64,000 bases of DNA, taken from assembly GCA_028688015.1 (NCBI GenBank), contig JAQTZB010000003.1, forward strand, positions 1 through 64,000, in the 5' to 3' direction. Positions 49,512 through 57,437 of this stretch are shown in pieces. Below the pieces are notes generated by a model, which did not search any database, had not been told where the DNA came from, and saw only the letters and a list, made by a program, of their open reading frames with translations. The stretch's first letter is position 1. Each line of letters opens with the position of its first letter. A program made the translations under genes and the position numbers. This DNA comes from Elusimicrobiales bacterium (GTDB lineage: Bacteria > Elusimicrobiota > Elusimicrobia > Elusimicrobiales > UBA9959).

Positions 49512-51074
49512 ATGATATTACAATCGCAGGAAAGCCTGGAAATGCTGGTGATGGTGAGCCGGCTGCTTTCCTCCAAACTAGATATCTCCGAACTGCTGAC
49601 CACCATCATGCGGCTGGCTTCGCGCGTGGTGGGGGCGGAGCGCGCCTCGCTGTACCTGCTCGACGAGAAGGCGCAGGAACTTTATTTCGATGTGGCCCTC
49701 GGTCTGCCCGAGGAAGTGCAGAAGATGCGCTTCAAGTTGGGCGAGGGCATAGCCGGCACCTGCGCCAAGGAAGGGCGCTCCATCATAATTTCCGACGCGG
49801 CCAACGACCCGCGCCATTCCAAGAAAGCTGATTCCAAGAGCGGCTTCGTCACGCGCTCGCTGCTGACCTGCCCCATGATCATCAAGGGCAAGGTCATCGG
49901 CGTGGTGCAGGCCGTCAACCGCATCGAGGGCACCTTCGAGGAAGTGGATAAGAACAATTTTGAGGCGTTCGCCAGCCAGGCCGCGATAGCCATAGAAAAC
50001 TCGCGCCTGTTCTCCTCCGTGAAGGAAGAGAAGCGCAAGATGGAGATAGTCTTCAAGCGCGTGAAGGAAGGCGCGATCCTCACCGACCTTAACGGTGAGA
50101 TCATCCTCATCAACAGCGCCGCGAAGACCTACCTCGAGCACGACAAATACAGGTTCACCAATATCAGCGGCGCCTTCACGGATTTCGAGGTGAAGCCCGG
50201 CATCACCCAGGTCTCCGCCTGCGACGACGCCGCCTGCCGCTTCGAACTGTTCCGGGCCAAACCCAAGAAGTTCTACATGGACGGCTCGGCGATAAAGCTT
50301 TTCAAGGAAGACCGCGACGGCAACCAGGTCCCCGAGGGCAAGCTGTGGATCCTCACCGACGTGACCGCGCAGCGGCTGGAAGAACTCATGGCGCGCAGCT
50401 TCCTGTCGCTGATCTCGCACAAGTTCAAGACCCCGCTGGCTTCCATCAACGGCTTCGCGCAGATCCTCAAGGACGAAGCGGGCAAGACGCAGCTGCCCGA
50501 CATCGTCAAGCGCTCCTCGGAGACCATCCACGCCCAGGGCCAGAAACTCAACGGCCTGGTGGAAAGCCTGCTGAATTTCGTAACGATAGACGACCTCGGG
50601 GCGGCCGAACTGGAAAAGATAGAGTTCGACGCGGCCGAGTTCCTTTCAGAGGTGGCCGAAGCCGCCAAGCTCTGGCAGAAGGAACCGCAGCAGGTCACCA
50701 TCAAGGTCGTGGCGACCGAGCCGGTCATGGTAAAGGCCGACCGCAAGCTGCTGGCCACCGCCATCAAAGCCATGGTGGACAACGCTGTTAAGTTCAACCA
50801 GGCCAAAGACAAGCTGGTCATCCTTTCGGCGCAGGCCCGCGACGGCTACGCGCTTATCTCCGTGGGCGACAACGGCCCCGGCATTCCCGGCGAAGAGCTG
50901 GAGAACATCTTCCACAAGTTCTACCAGGTGGAATCCTCTTTCACTGGCCAGGTAGAGGGCTGGGGCCTCGGCCTGGCGCTGGTCAAGAAGATAGCCGAAG
51001 CCCACAACGGCAAGGTCTTCGCCCGCTCGCAGCTGCAGAAGGGCTCCGCCTTCACCATCGCCCTCCCGAGCTGA
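49512..51074 (+). CDS. GAF-domain sensor histidine kinase
   Basis: 520 aa, no membrane segments. An N-terminal GAF domain (about 10-165) is followed by a PAS-like or linker region (180-290), then the HisKA with FLSLISHKFKTPLASI (His303), and HATPase with MVDNAVKFNQ (N box), VGDNGPGIPGEEL (G1) and GWGLGLALVKKI (G2). It is a soluble two-component kinase with no response regulator gene adjacent. The ATG follows a weak GGG-rich site; it lies 9 nt after the barrel gene. Confidence 0.92.
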   Translation: MILQSQESLEMLVMVSRLLSSKLDISELLTTIMRLASRVVGAERASLYLLDEKAQELYFDVALGLPEEVQKMRFKLGEGIAGTCAKEGRSIIISDAANDPRHSKKADSKSGFVTRSLLTCPMIIKGKVIGVVQAVNRIEGTFEEVDKNNFEAFASQAAIAIENSRLFSSVKEEKRKMEIVFKRVKEGAILTDLNGEIILINSAAKTYLEHDKYRFTNISGAFTDFEVKPGITQVSACDDAACRFELFRAKPKKFYMDGSAIKLFKEDRDGNQVPEGKLWILTDVTAQRLEELMARSFLSLISHKFKTPLASINGFAQILKDEAGKTQLPDIVKRSSETIHAQGQKLNGLVESLLNFVTIDDLGAAELEKIEFDAAEFLSEVAEAAKLWQKEPQQVTIKVVATEPVMVKADRKLLATAIKAMVDNAVKFNQAKDKLVILSAQARDGYALISVGDNGPGIPGEELENIFHKFYQVESSFTGQVEGWGLGLALVKKIAEAHNGKVFARSQLQKGSAFTIALPS

Positions 51075-51090
51075 CGCTCCCCCCTCCTCA

Positions 51091-51122
51091 AAAATACCCG
51101 CCACCCGGCGGGTATTTTTTTA
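51091..51122 (+). terminator. Intrinsic terminator after the histidine kinase
   Basis: AAAATACCCGCC and GGCGGGTATTTT arms, loop ACCC, then T residues. Confidence 0.9.
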
Positions 51123-51360
51123 TCCCCCCTGAGGCCGAGGGTGATCTGCATAACAGAGCTGGGAGGGTCGCTCGTGGTTTGGCGGCCTACCGCGAGGGGT
51201 AGGAACGCAAAACGCGCTCGCGCACACCGTGCGCTCGCTCCGCATTCGCCCTCGGCGCTACGCAAGCCTCCTCCTCATGAGGGTTTTGCTAACCCTACCC
51301 CCTGCGGTCTCCGCTGGTTGCTCGCTTGGGATAGTATACTGACAAGTATACGGAGGGGAC

Positions 51361-51478
51361 GGCAGGGGAGGGGTTCCGTGCGACTTTGGGGAAGGGGGCC
51401 CCGCCCTTAATTTCCCAAGGGCGGGGGGAACCGCGCAACGGTTCCCCTCTGCCCAGGAGCACGGGGCCCCTCCCCTGC
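51361..51478. other. Compact multi-hairpin region, candidate structured RNA
   Basis: The outer stem GGCAGGGGAGGGG-TT-CCGTG (51361-51380) pairs with CACGG-GG-CCCCTCCCCTGC (51460-51478) apart from a two-base mismatch. Inside are two perfect hairpins: CCCCGCCCTT/AAGGGCGGGG (51399-51426) and GGGGAACCG/CGGTTCCCC (51425-51447), which slightly overlap, so they may be alternative structures. It lies in a 500-nt gap (51075-51573) with no gene-like coding frame. A palindrome GTATAC tgacaa GTATAC precedes it near 51335-51355. Whether it is transcribed is unknown. Confidence 0.5.
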
Positions 51479-51526
51479 TGGCCCCGACTGGGCTTCTCGC
51501 GGCCCCTCCCTTCACTGTAAAACAAA

Positions 51527-51554
51527 GCCCCCCGCTCTTGTGGGAGCGGGGGGC
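51527..51554 (-). terminator. Intrinsic terminator of the proline-rich protein gene
   Basis: GCCCCCCGCTC and GGAGCGGGGGGC arms. On the minus strand it is followed by TTTGTTTT. Confidence 0.9.
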
Positions 51555-51573
51555 CGGGTGACAGTTGGACTGA

Positions 51574-52671
51574 TTACTTCGTTATCTTGTCGGTGCTGCC
51601 CTTGTTGATGTAATCCTGCGTGGAGATGGAGCCCACGCGCTTGAAGCCCCACTTCACGAAGAACTTCTTCGGGCCGCGCATATCGCTGCTGGTGTCCACG
51701 AAGTCGGCGGTCTTCTGCAGGTCGCCCTCCACGAAGGCCAGCTCGTAGCCGTTATTGACGTCGAAGGTGAATTCCTTCTCGCCCTGGCTGCTGTTGAAGA
51801 ACAGGAAGCCGTCCTTGACCAGTTCCACCTTGATGACGACCTTCTCGCCGGTATAGTAGCTGGCCCAGCGGTCGGAGACGTTCAGCACGAACTTGCCGTC
51901 GCGGAAGGCCCAGCCGGCGGCCGAGAGGCCGGAAGCGTCGGGCGCCGTGGGCACGCGGTAGTTCGGGGTCAGGTTGAAGGTCAGGTCGTAGAGGCCCTGA
52001 CGGTCCACGCTGTAGCTGTAGGGCGAGGTCCGGGTCTCGAAGTCGACGCGGTTGGCTTCCATGCAGACCTCGAAGCGCTCGCTCTCCCAGGGGAACAGCT
52101 GGCGGGCGGCGATGTTCAGCTGCGCGGTGGCACGGAAGGTCTGGCCTATGCGCTCATGGCAGTGGTAAACGCCCTGCTGGCCGTGCTGTGTGCCGGGGTA
52201 GGAATAATTCCCGTGCGGGCCGTAGCTGTTGTCATTGAAACCGGGCTGGCCGGGATTATAATCCTTGGGGTGGCCGGGCTGGCCGGGATGATCCGGCTTG
52301 GGCGGATGATTCGGCTGGCCAGGCTGCTCCGGCTTGGGCGGCTTGGGGCCGTTCGGCGGCTGAACCGGGGGCGGGGGCGGAGGAGGCGGCGGGTTCGGGA
52401 TGAACCGGCATTCCTCGATATATTCGGTGCTGCTCAGGAATTCCCGGCCGGAGGCCTGCGCGAAACCGCTGGAAGCGAAAGAGAAACCCTTGCACTCCCT
52501 GCTGTAGCGCACGCGGTTGGGACCATAATAAGGATATGGGCCCTTAATATCGGTGTTCTTGGCCTGTTCGATGACGCTCTTCACGTCAATGCCCTGGTTA
52601 AAGTCTACTTCGGCGCCGGCGTTGGCGGTAAAGCCAAGGCAGGCAAGTGCCACTATGAGCTTGTTATTCAT
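51574..52671 (-). CDS. Secreted protein with proline-rich linker
   Basis: 365 aa with a signal peptide (LIVALACLGFTANAGA). The first 90 residues hold two Cys (RECKGF, EECRFIP). A long Pro/Gly/Asn-rich linker (about 93-150, with PPPPPPPPV and repeated PGQPxHP units) is followed by a 210-residue beta-rich domain (FDLTF-like strands, ASYYTGEKVVIKVELV, NSSQGEKEFTFDVN). No family recognised. The linker suggests a surface or matrix-spanning protein. Good GGAGG site; single gene with a terminator. Confidence 0.75.
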   Translation of the reverse strand: MNNKLIVALACLGFTANAGAEVDFNQGIDVKSVIEQAKNTDIKGPYPYYGPNRVRYSRECKGFSFASSGFAQASGREFLSSTEYIEECRFIPNPPPPPPPPPVQPPNGPKPPKPEQPGQPNHPPKPDHPGQPGHPKDYNPGQPGFNDNSYGPHGNYSYPGTQHGQQGVYHCHERIGQTFRATAQLNIAARQLFPWESERFEVCMEANRVDFETRTSPYSYSVDRQGLYDLTFNLTPNYRVPTAPDASGLSAAGWAFRDGKFVLNVSDRWASYYTGEKVVIKVELVKDGFLFFNSSQGEKEFTFDVNNGYELAFVEGDLQKTADFVDTSSDMRGPKKFFVKWGFKRVGSISTQDYINKGSTDKITK

Positions 52672-52811
52672 TCAGTCACAACCTCCGTTACTGGATAAAC
52701 ATCCCTGACACTTAAAGTCTATTATAAAGATATACCTATAATAAGAGGCCAAAGCACCACTTCTCCGCGGCTATTGGACCTACGCTATTTTAGGCACTTA
52801 AGCCCGCAAAA

Positions 52812-52843
52812 AAAGAGCCCCGGGGGTTAGCCCGGGGCTCTTT
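52812..52843 (-). terminator. Intrinsic terminator of thrC operon
   Basis: 13-bp arms AAAGAGCCCCGGG and CCCGGGGCTCTTT with a six-base loop, followed by T residues on the minus strand. Confidence 0.93.
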
Positions 52844-52860
52844 GCGTCCTGCCGTGCGGC

Positions 52861-54099
52861 CTACACCAGCTTATTGTCGGCGACCAGTTTTTTTAGTTCA
52901 CCCAGGTCGGGGCTGATGATATAAGGCTTGCCCACCGATTTCATAGCGCTCTGGATGTCCTTGAGGCCGTTGCCGGTGATCAGCAGCACCACGGATTCGT
53001 TCTTTTTGACCTTCCCCTCTTTGACGGCCTTCAGCAAGCCGGCGTAGGTGGCGGCCGCGGCGGGCTCGGCGAACACGTTGGAGCCGCGGGCTATGCGGGG
53101 GATGGCGGCCAGGATCTCGGCGTCCGTCACGGAGACGGCGAAGCCCTCGGAATCCTTTATCGCCATCACCGCCGCCATGCCGTCGCGCGGCAGGCTGACC
53201 GAGATGCTGTCGGCCACGGTCTTGCCGCTGACCGGCTGTACTTCCGTGCCGGACTCGAAGGCGCGCTTGATGGAATCGGAATGCTCGGCCTGTACGGCCA
53301 CCAGCTGCGGCAGGCGCTCGATGATGCCCAGGCGGTGGAATTCCACGAAGCCCTTCCAGATGCCGCTGATGATATTGCCGTCGCCGACCGGCACGAAGAC
53401 CTTGTCGGGTGTCTCCCAGTTCATCTGCTCGCAGATCTCGAAAGCGCAGGTCTTCTTGCCCTCGCGGGTAAAGGGGTTAATGCCGGTACTGCGATTATAC
53501 CAGCCATACTCGGCCGAGGCCTTCAGGCACAGCTCGAAAGCGTCGTCGTAGGTACCCTTCACCATGATGACCGTGGAGCCGTAGACCAGCAGCTGCGCCA
53601 CCTTGGCCGCGGGCGCCGTCTCGGGCACGAAGATCATGGTCTTCATGTCCAGGCTGCCGGTCAGGCAGGCCAGGGAGGAGGCGGCGTTGCCGGTGGAGGC
53701 CGTAGTTATGACCTTTTCCTCCAGCTCCAGCGCGCGGGCGGTCACCACGGCGCTGGCCCTGTCCTTGAAAGAGGCGCTCGGGTTGCGGCCATCGTCCTTT
53801 ATGTAAAGGTTGTTAACCCCCGCTTCGTCGCCGAGTTTCTCGGCCTTGTAGAGCGGCGTCCAGCCCACCTGCACCGGCGGCACGTTCTTTATGCTGGCCA
53901 CCGGCAGGATATCGAGGTAGCGCCAGATGCTGCGCTCGGGGTTATCCTTGAGCACGTCGTAGTTCAGGCGCTTCTTTATCAGGTTGTAGTCGTAAAGCAC
54001 CTGCAGGTTTCCGCCGCACGCCGTGCAGTTATACTTGCTGTCCGCCAGCTTGTGGTCCTTGCCGCAGCGAATGCACTGTAAGGTTTTTATTTTTTTCAT
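52861..54099 (-). CDS. thrC: Threonine synthase
   Basis: 412 aa PLP enzyme. An N-terminal zinc ribbon-like segment (LQCIRCGKDH...YNCTACGG, four Cys) precedes the PLP fold, with the Schiff-base Lys in NPSASFKDRAS (about 113) and the phosphate-binding TASTGNAASSLA. It makes threonine from phosphohomoserine. The Cys4 ribbon is typical of the archaeal and Bacillus-like class. Its ATG shares one base with the upstream stop (TAATG). Confidence 0.93.
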   Translation of the reverse strand: MKKIKTLQCIRCGKDHKLADSKYNCTACGGNLQVLYDYNLIKKRLNYDVLKDNPERSIWRYLDILPVASIKNVPPVQVGWTPLYKAEKLGDEAGVNNLYIKDDGRNPSASFKDRASAVVTARALELEEKVITTASTGNAASSLACLTGSLDMKTMIFVPETAPAAKVAQLLVYGSTVIMVKGTYDDAFELCLKASAEYGWYNRSTGINPFTREGKKTCAFEICEQMNWETPDKVFVPVGDGNIISGIWKGFVEFHRLGIIERLPQLVAVQAEHSDSIKRAFESGTEVQPVSGKTVADSISVSLPRDGMAAVMAIKDSEGFAVSVTDAEILAAIPRIARGSNVFAEPAAAATYAGLLKAVKEGKVKKNESVVLLITGNGLKDIQSAMKSVGKPYIISPDLGELKKLVADNKLV

Positions 54100-54554
54100 T
54101 AGTTTTTCAAAGCCTCTTCAAAACGAACGCGCACCGTCCCGAAATCCGGTTTCTCCAGCTGGAGCAGCATTGGTATGCAGGCCTGGTGCTTGTTGCCGGT
54201 GTAGACGGGCATGGAGGGATAGTTGGAGACAATAAGCCGCCTTGCGGCGTCCCCTTCCACGGTCACCTCTGTCAGGGACCGGTTCTGCACGCACCATTCC
54301 ACGTATTTTCCGGCCGGTGCGCCCTCGGCGGCCGCCTGCGCGTAGTTTATCCGGTCCGCCCGCGCCTGTTCCAGCAGAGGACGCAATTGTACACCTTTGT
54401 CCCTGGCTATGCGGAACCCGTCCAAGGCCGGGCCAAGCCAAAACGACAGCAGATAGGCCCCGCAAAGCGCGCCCAGCGGATAAAGCACGAACAGCCTCAG
54501 CCGCCTGAAATCCACCAGCCGGTCCCGGCCGGTTTTCCCGTTTTCGCCGCTCAT
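54099..54554 (-). CDS. Small single-pass membrane protein
   Basis: 151 aa from the ATG at 54554, one base after the carbamate kinase stop; a longer start inside that gene (54605) is unlikely. One membrane helix near the N-terminus (LFVLYPLGALCGAYLLSFWLG) is followed by a periplasmic part with Cys residues (EWCVQNRS, HQACIPM) that may form a disulfide. Function unknown. Lies between carbamate kinase and thrC with tight spacing. Confidence 0.7.
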   Translation of the reverse strand: MSGENGKTGRDRLVDFRRLRLFVLYPLGALCGAYLLSFWLGPALDGFRIARDKGVQLRPLLEQARADRINYAQAAAEGAPAGKYVEWCVQNRSLTEVTVEGDAARRLIVSNYPSMPVYTGNKHQACIPMLLQLEKPDFGTVRVRFEEALKN

Positions 54555-54555
54555 T

Positions 54556-55656
54556 TTAGCCGGGGATAACCGTGGTACCGGCCTTGCCCGCCAGGGTTTC
54601 TTCAAACAACTCGGTCTTGGCGATATAGGCCACGGAGCCGCCGTTCTTGATGAACTCTATGACGGCCTTGATCTTGGGACCCATGGAGCCGGGCGGGAAC
54701 GGGGCCGGCTTCTGGTTATATATGGCCTCGAGTTCCGAGACCTTGATAACGCGAAGGGCCTTCTCGTCTGGCTTCTGGTAGTTCAGCTTGGCGCCGTCCT
54801 CGCCGGTGAAGATGGTCAGGCTGACCTCCACCTCTTCGCCGCGAGCCTTGGCGCGCTTCATCAGCATGCAGCCCAGCAGCGCGCTCGCGAGGTCCTTGTC
54901 GATGACGGCCTCCACGCCGGTGTACATCTTCAGCGGCTTCTCGCCCTTGTGCGGCTTGCTGAACTTCACGCCGAAATTGGTGGTATAGGTCTCCACGCCG
55001 TCCTTCACCTCGGCCGGCACTTCGCGCACCGGTATGCCGCCGCCGCCCACGGTGATCGGCACTATGCCCTTCTCCAGCATGGCCTCGATGGCGTCTATCT
55101 CCACGATGTCGATAGGGGCCGGGGAAGGCACCACGCGGCGCCAGATCTCGTTGCCGGAAGCGTCCTTCTTGTACATCTTCATCTGCCAGCCCTCGGCCAT
55201 GCGCTGCTTCGCCTCGTCGGCGGTGTAGGACTGGCCTATGTACTTGGAGGGGTTCTTGAAATCCGGGTCGTCCTTGTTGACCACGACCTGCGTGATGACG
55301 CCGGCCACGATATTGTCGATGCCGCGGATATTGAGCACGTTGTTGAGCTGGGCCATCATGTAGGACATGGCGCCCTGCGTGTCGGCCACGCAGACGTCGA
55401 GCGGCAGCGGGAACATGGTGGGGCGGCACATCTCGGCGCGCTGGATGATGTTGCCCACCTGCGGGCCGTTGCCGTGCGTGATCACGTACTTGTCCTCGGG
55501 GTGCGCCTTGAAGATGTCGGCCACCAGCTGCGCGGTGTCGGCCGTGCGCTGCCACTGCATGGCGATGTCGGGGTTGATGGTCTTGCCGTCCTTGTCCTTG
55601 AGGCCCACCGGGGCGACCTCGTTGCCGCCGAAAGCGAAGATCCTGATCTTTTTCAT
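54556..55656 (-). CDS. arcC: Carbamate kinase
   Basis: 366 aa amino acid kinase fold, longer than the usual 310. FAFGGNEVAP (substrate loop), YVITHGNGPQVGN, AGVITQVVVN, VPITVGGGGIPV and PFPPGSMGPKIKAVIEFI are the signature blocks of carbamate kinase. Extra residues lie in the 160-190 and 215-240 regions. It makes ATP from carbamoyl phosphate, or the reverse. No arginine deiminase or ornithine carbamoyltransferase is present nearby, so the pathway cannot be told. Overlaps the preceding lipoprotein gene by 4 nt. Confidence 0.92.
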   Translation of the reverse strand: MKKIRIFAFGGNEVAPVGLKDKDGKTINPDIAMQWQRTADTAQLVADIFKAHPEDKYVITHGNGPQVGNIIQRAEMCRPTMFPLPLDVCVADTQGAMSYMMAQLNNVLNIRGIDNIVAGVITQVVVNKDDPDFKNPSKYIGQSYTADEAKQRMAEGWQMKMYKKDASGNEIWRRVVPSPAPIDIVEIDAIEAMLEKGIVPITVGGGGIPVREVPAEVKDGVETYTTNFGVKFSKPHKGEKPLKMYTGVEAVIDKDLASALLGCMLMKRAKARGEEVEVSLTIFTGEDGAKLNYQKPDEKALRVIKVSELEAIYNQKPAPFPPGSMGPKIKAVIEFIKNGGSVAYIAKTELFEETLAGKAGTTVIPG

Positions 55657-56342
55657 TGTAGCGTCTCCTGTTTAAGCTGTGTCTTGGGAACCGAACTGAC
55701 AAATTCGAAGGCCGCCCGCCTCACGGCGCCGGTAAATTTCGCCAGCTCCCCGCCGTCCTCATCGAGGCTGGCGAGCAGGCGCAGGGTCAACTCCAGCTGC
55801 ACCCCGCCTGCCGCCGGCCTGTTGACGATATTCCTGGGCGAAGTGCCGGGCAGGCGCGCGCAGGGGGTTTCGGCGGCGAAGCCGGCTTCTTCCAGCCGGC
55901 GGGTAACCAGCGCGGCGGCCTTCTTGTTCGAGCCGCCGACGCAGACCCACGCGCCGCGGTCGGCCTGCGCGTGAAAAGAGATCCCCAGCACCGCGGAGGT
56001 GGCCAGCCGCACTGCGTCCGGGTCGTCGAAGCGGGTAGCCGTGACGTGCAGCTTGCCGCTCTCCCGGCCCAGCCAGCCGTTGAAGATGTAGAGGTTCAGG
56101 TCGCCGGAGGCCGTGCGGCGGGCCAGCCGCGAAGTGGCGCGCTCTATGTCGCCGCCGTGGATGGCGAACACCGCCACGGCCGAGCCGCGGTCGTAAACCT
56201 CGCGCGAATAGTCCAGTCCCTCGGTGTGCGCGGCCCGCAGGGCGGCCAGGCCGGGATAGGCGTCGCCGCCGCGGCGGTAGGCCGCTTCTCCGGCGCAGGC
56301 CGAGAGCAGCAGAAGGGGGAACAATAGCAGGAGGCGGTTCAT
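55653..56342 (-). CDS. Poly-gamma-glutamate hydrolase-like lipoprotein
   Basis: 229 aa from the ATG at 56342 (the upstream in-frame extension is a shadow). Lipoprotein signal LLLFPLLLLSAC. The blocks FAIHGGDIERATSRLA, NLYIFNGWLG, KLHVTATRFDD, SFHAQADRGAWVCVGG, then PRNIVNRPAAGGVQLEL match the phage-type poly-gamma-glutamate hydrolase family (PF05908), a zinc peptidase-like group. His and Glu ligands appear to be kept. It may cut gamma-glutamyl polymers or peptidoglycan-like amides. First gene of the thrC operon. Confidence 0.82.
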   Translation of the reverse strand: MNRLLLLFPLLLLSACAGEAAYRRGGDAYPGLAALRAAHTEGLDYSREVYDRGSAVAVFAIHGGDIERATSRLARRTASGDLNLYIFNGWLGRESGKLHVTATRFDDPDAVRLATSAVLGISFHAQADRGAWVCVGGSNKKAAALVTRRLEEAGFAAETPCARLPGTSPRNIVNRPAAGGVQLELTLRLLASLDEDGGELAKFTGAVRRAAFEFVSSVPKTQLKQETLQ

Positions 56343-56389
56343 CGGGTCCCGGAAGGCCGGGTTAAATATAATATAAAAAATGCGGGCAG

Positions 56390-57268
56390 CTAAGGCAGGG
56401 GCCGGAGCTCTCCCGCCCCGAAGCGGCGCAGGTAGGGGCGCATCAGCCCCACGCAGCCCTCCCGGCCGGCGCAGCCGCGGCAGGGCGCCGGGTAAGCCCG
56501 GTCCTCTGGCGGCAGGCTCACGCGGGCAAGCCGGCGCAGCTCCGGCCGCAGCAGGCACAGCGGGAAATGGTAGAGCGCGGCCGCGCGAAAGCCGGCCAGG
56601 TAAGCCGCGCAGCGATTGACGGCGGCGGCGGTGGCCGACAGCTTCACGGCCAGCTTCGCCTCATTGCGCGCGCCCCGGCCCTCCGCCTCGTAATGCATGA
56701 CCACCAGGCGGCAGCCGGGCAGCTCCCGCCTCAGCAGGCCGAGCGTGGCGCCGAGGCGGCGGTAGTTGAGTTTGTGAAGGATAACCCGGATTTCCAGCGC
56801 TGGAGCCCCGGGCAAGGCGCTCAGGTTTTTCAGGCCGCGCATGGTCTGTCGGAAAGCGCCTTTCACTCCGGCCACCTGGTCGTGGGAAGCGGCGTCAGGG
56901 CCGTGGATGGAAACCCCCAGCGTGAAGGGCGGGCGGGCGGCGGCGGCGAAGGCGGCCGCGAAAGCTGGGTCGGAGAAACGGCGCCCATTGGAAAGCAGGA
57001 GCAGTTCCTCCCCTTTCAGCCGCCTGCGGAAATAGGCGACGGCTTTCAGGAACTCGGGGTTCAGCGTGGGCTCGCCGCCGGTCAGGTTCCAGGCCCCCGC
57101 GGTGCGCGCGTTCTTCCTATAAGCCGCGGCGCCGCGCAGGTGGCGCTCCAGCCGCGCGGCCTGCTTCAGGAGGGCGTAATCTTTAGTGGTGTTCAGGCAG
57201 AAGGCGGCCGTGTTGGCGCACATCACGCACTTGTTGTCGCACTTGTTCCAAACGGGTATATCGGGCAC
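56390..57268 (-). CDS. Radical SAM protein with SPASM-like C-terminus
   Basis: 292 aa. C10, C14 and C17 (WNKCDNKCVMC) form the 4Fe-4S site, followed by WNLTGGEPTLNPEFL and a TIM-barrel pattern. The C-terminus has further Cys (FPLCLLR; PCRGCAGREGCVG), fitting a SPASM or twitch-type auxiliary cluster. Such enzymes modify peptides or act on cofactors; substrate unknown. The start is a GTG with a TAGAAT box 6 nt before it. The promoter region overlaps the inverted-repeat element 57290-57389. Confidence 0.85.
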   Translation of the reverse strand: MPDIPVWNKCDNKCVMCANTAAFCLNTTKDYALLKQAARLERHLRGAAAYRKNARTAGAWNLTGGEPTLNPEFLKAVAYFRRRLKGEELLLLSNGRRFSDPAFAAAFAAAARPPFTLGVSIHGPDAASHDQVAGVKGAFRQTMRGLKNLSALPGAPALEIRVILHKLNYRRLGATLGLLRRELPGCRLVVMHYEAEGRGARNEAKLAVKLSATAAAVNRCAAYLAGFRAAALYHFPLCLLRPELRRLARVSLPPEDRAYPAPCRGCAGREGCVGLMRPYLRRFGAGELRPLP

Positions 57269-57274
57269 GCGTTA

Positions 57275-57280
57275 ATTCTA
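57275..57280 (-). promoter_or_regulatory. -10 box for leaderless radical SAM mRNA (GTG start)
   Basis: TAGAAT on the minus strand, 6 nt before the GTG at 57268. The left arm of the inverted-repeat element begins 9 nt upstream. Confidence 0.6.
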
Positions 57281-57289
57281 GCAAAGAGA

Positions 57290-57389
57290 AGGGGACGTTC
57301 TTAACTATCAGATTATTTCAGTCCGGCAACCCGGCGCAGGGCCGGCCGGAGATCAGTTTGGAATAGTCCAATAGTTAAGAACGTCCCCT
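57290..57389. repeat. MITE-like element with perfect 19-bp inverted repeats
   Basis: AGGGGACGTTCTTAACTAT (57290-57308) and its exact complement (57371-57389) enclose 62 nt with a GGCCGGCC core. The element fills the divergent gap between the radical SAM and GT-C genes. A single diverged arm occurs at 26448-26473. No gene inside. Size and layout fit a non-autonomous miniature element, possibly mobilised by a REP-associated or other transposase elsewhere. Confidence 0.75.
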
Positions 57390-57405
57390 GACGGTGCAAA
57401 ATCGC

Positions 57406-57411
57406 TATAAT
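57406..57411 (+). promoter_or_regulatory. -10 box of the envelope-glycan cluster
   Basis: TATAAT 16 nt after the right arm of the element and 26 nt before the ATG at 57438. A short leader follows without a clear ribosome-binding site. Confidence 0.5.
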
Positions 57412-57437
57412 TAGACGACGGGCGGCGGCCAGACTCA

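Noticed and set aside
51258-51525. Overlapping minus-strand frames of about 76-85 codons
   Set aside because: Fall on the structured region 51361-51478; Pro/Gly/Arg-rich translations without homology-like features.
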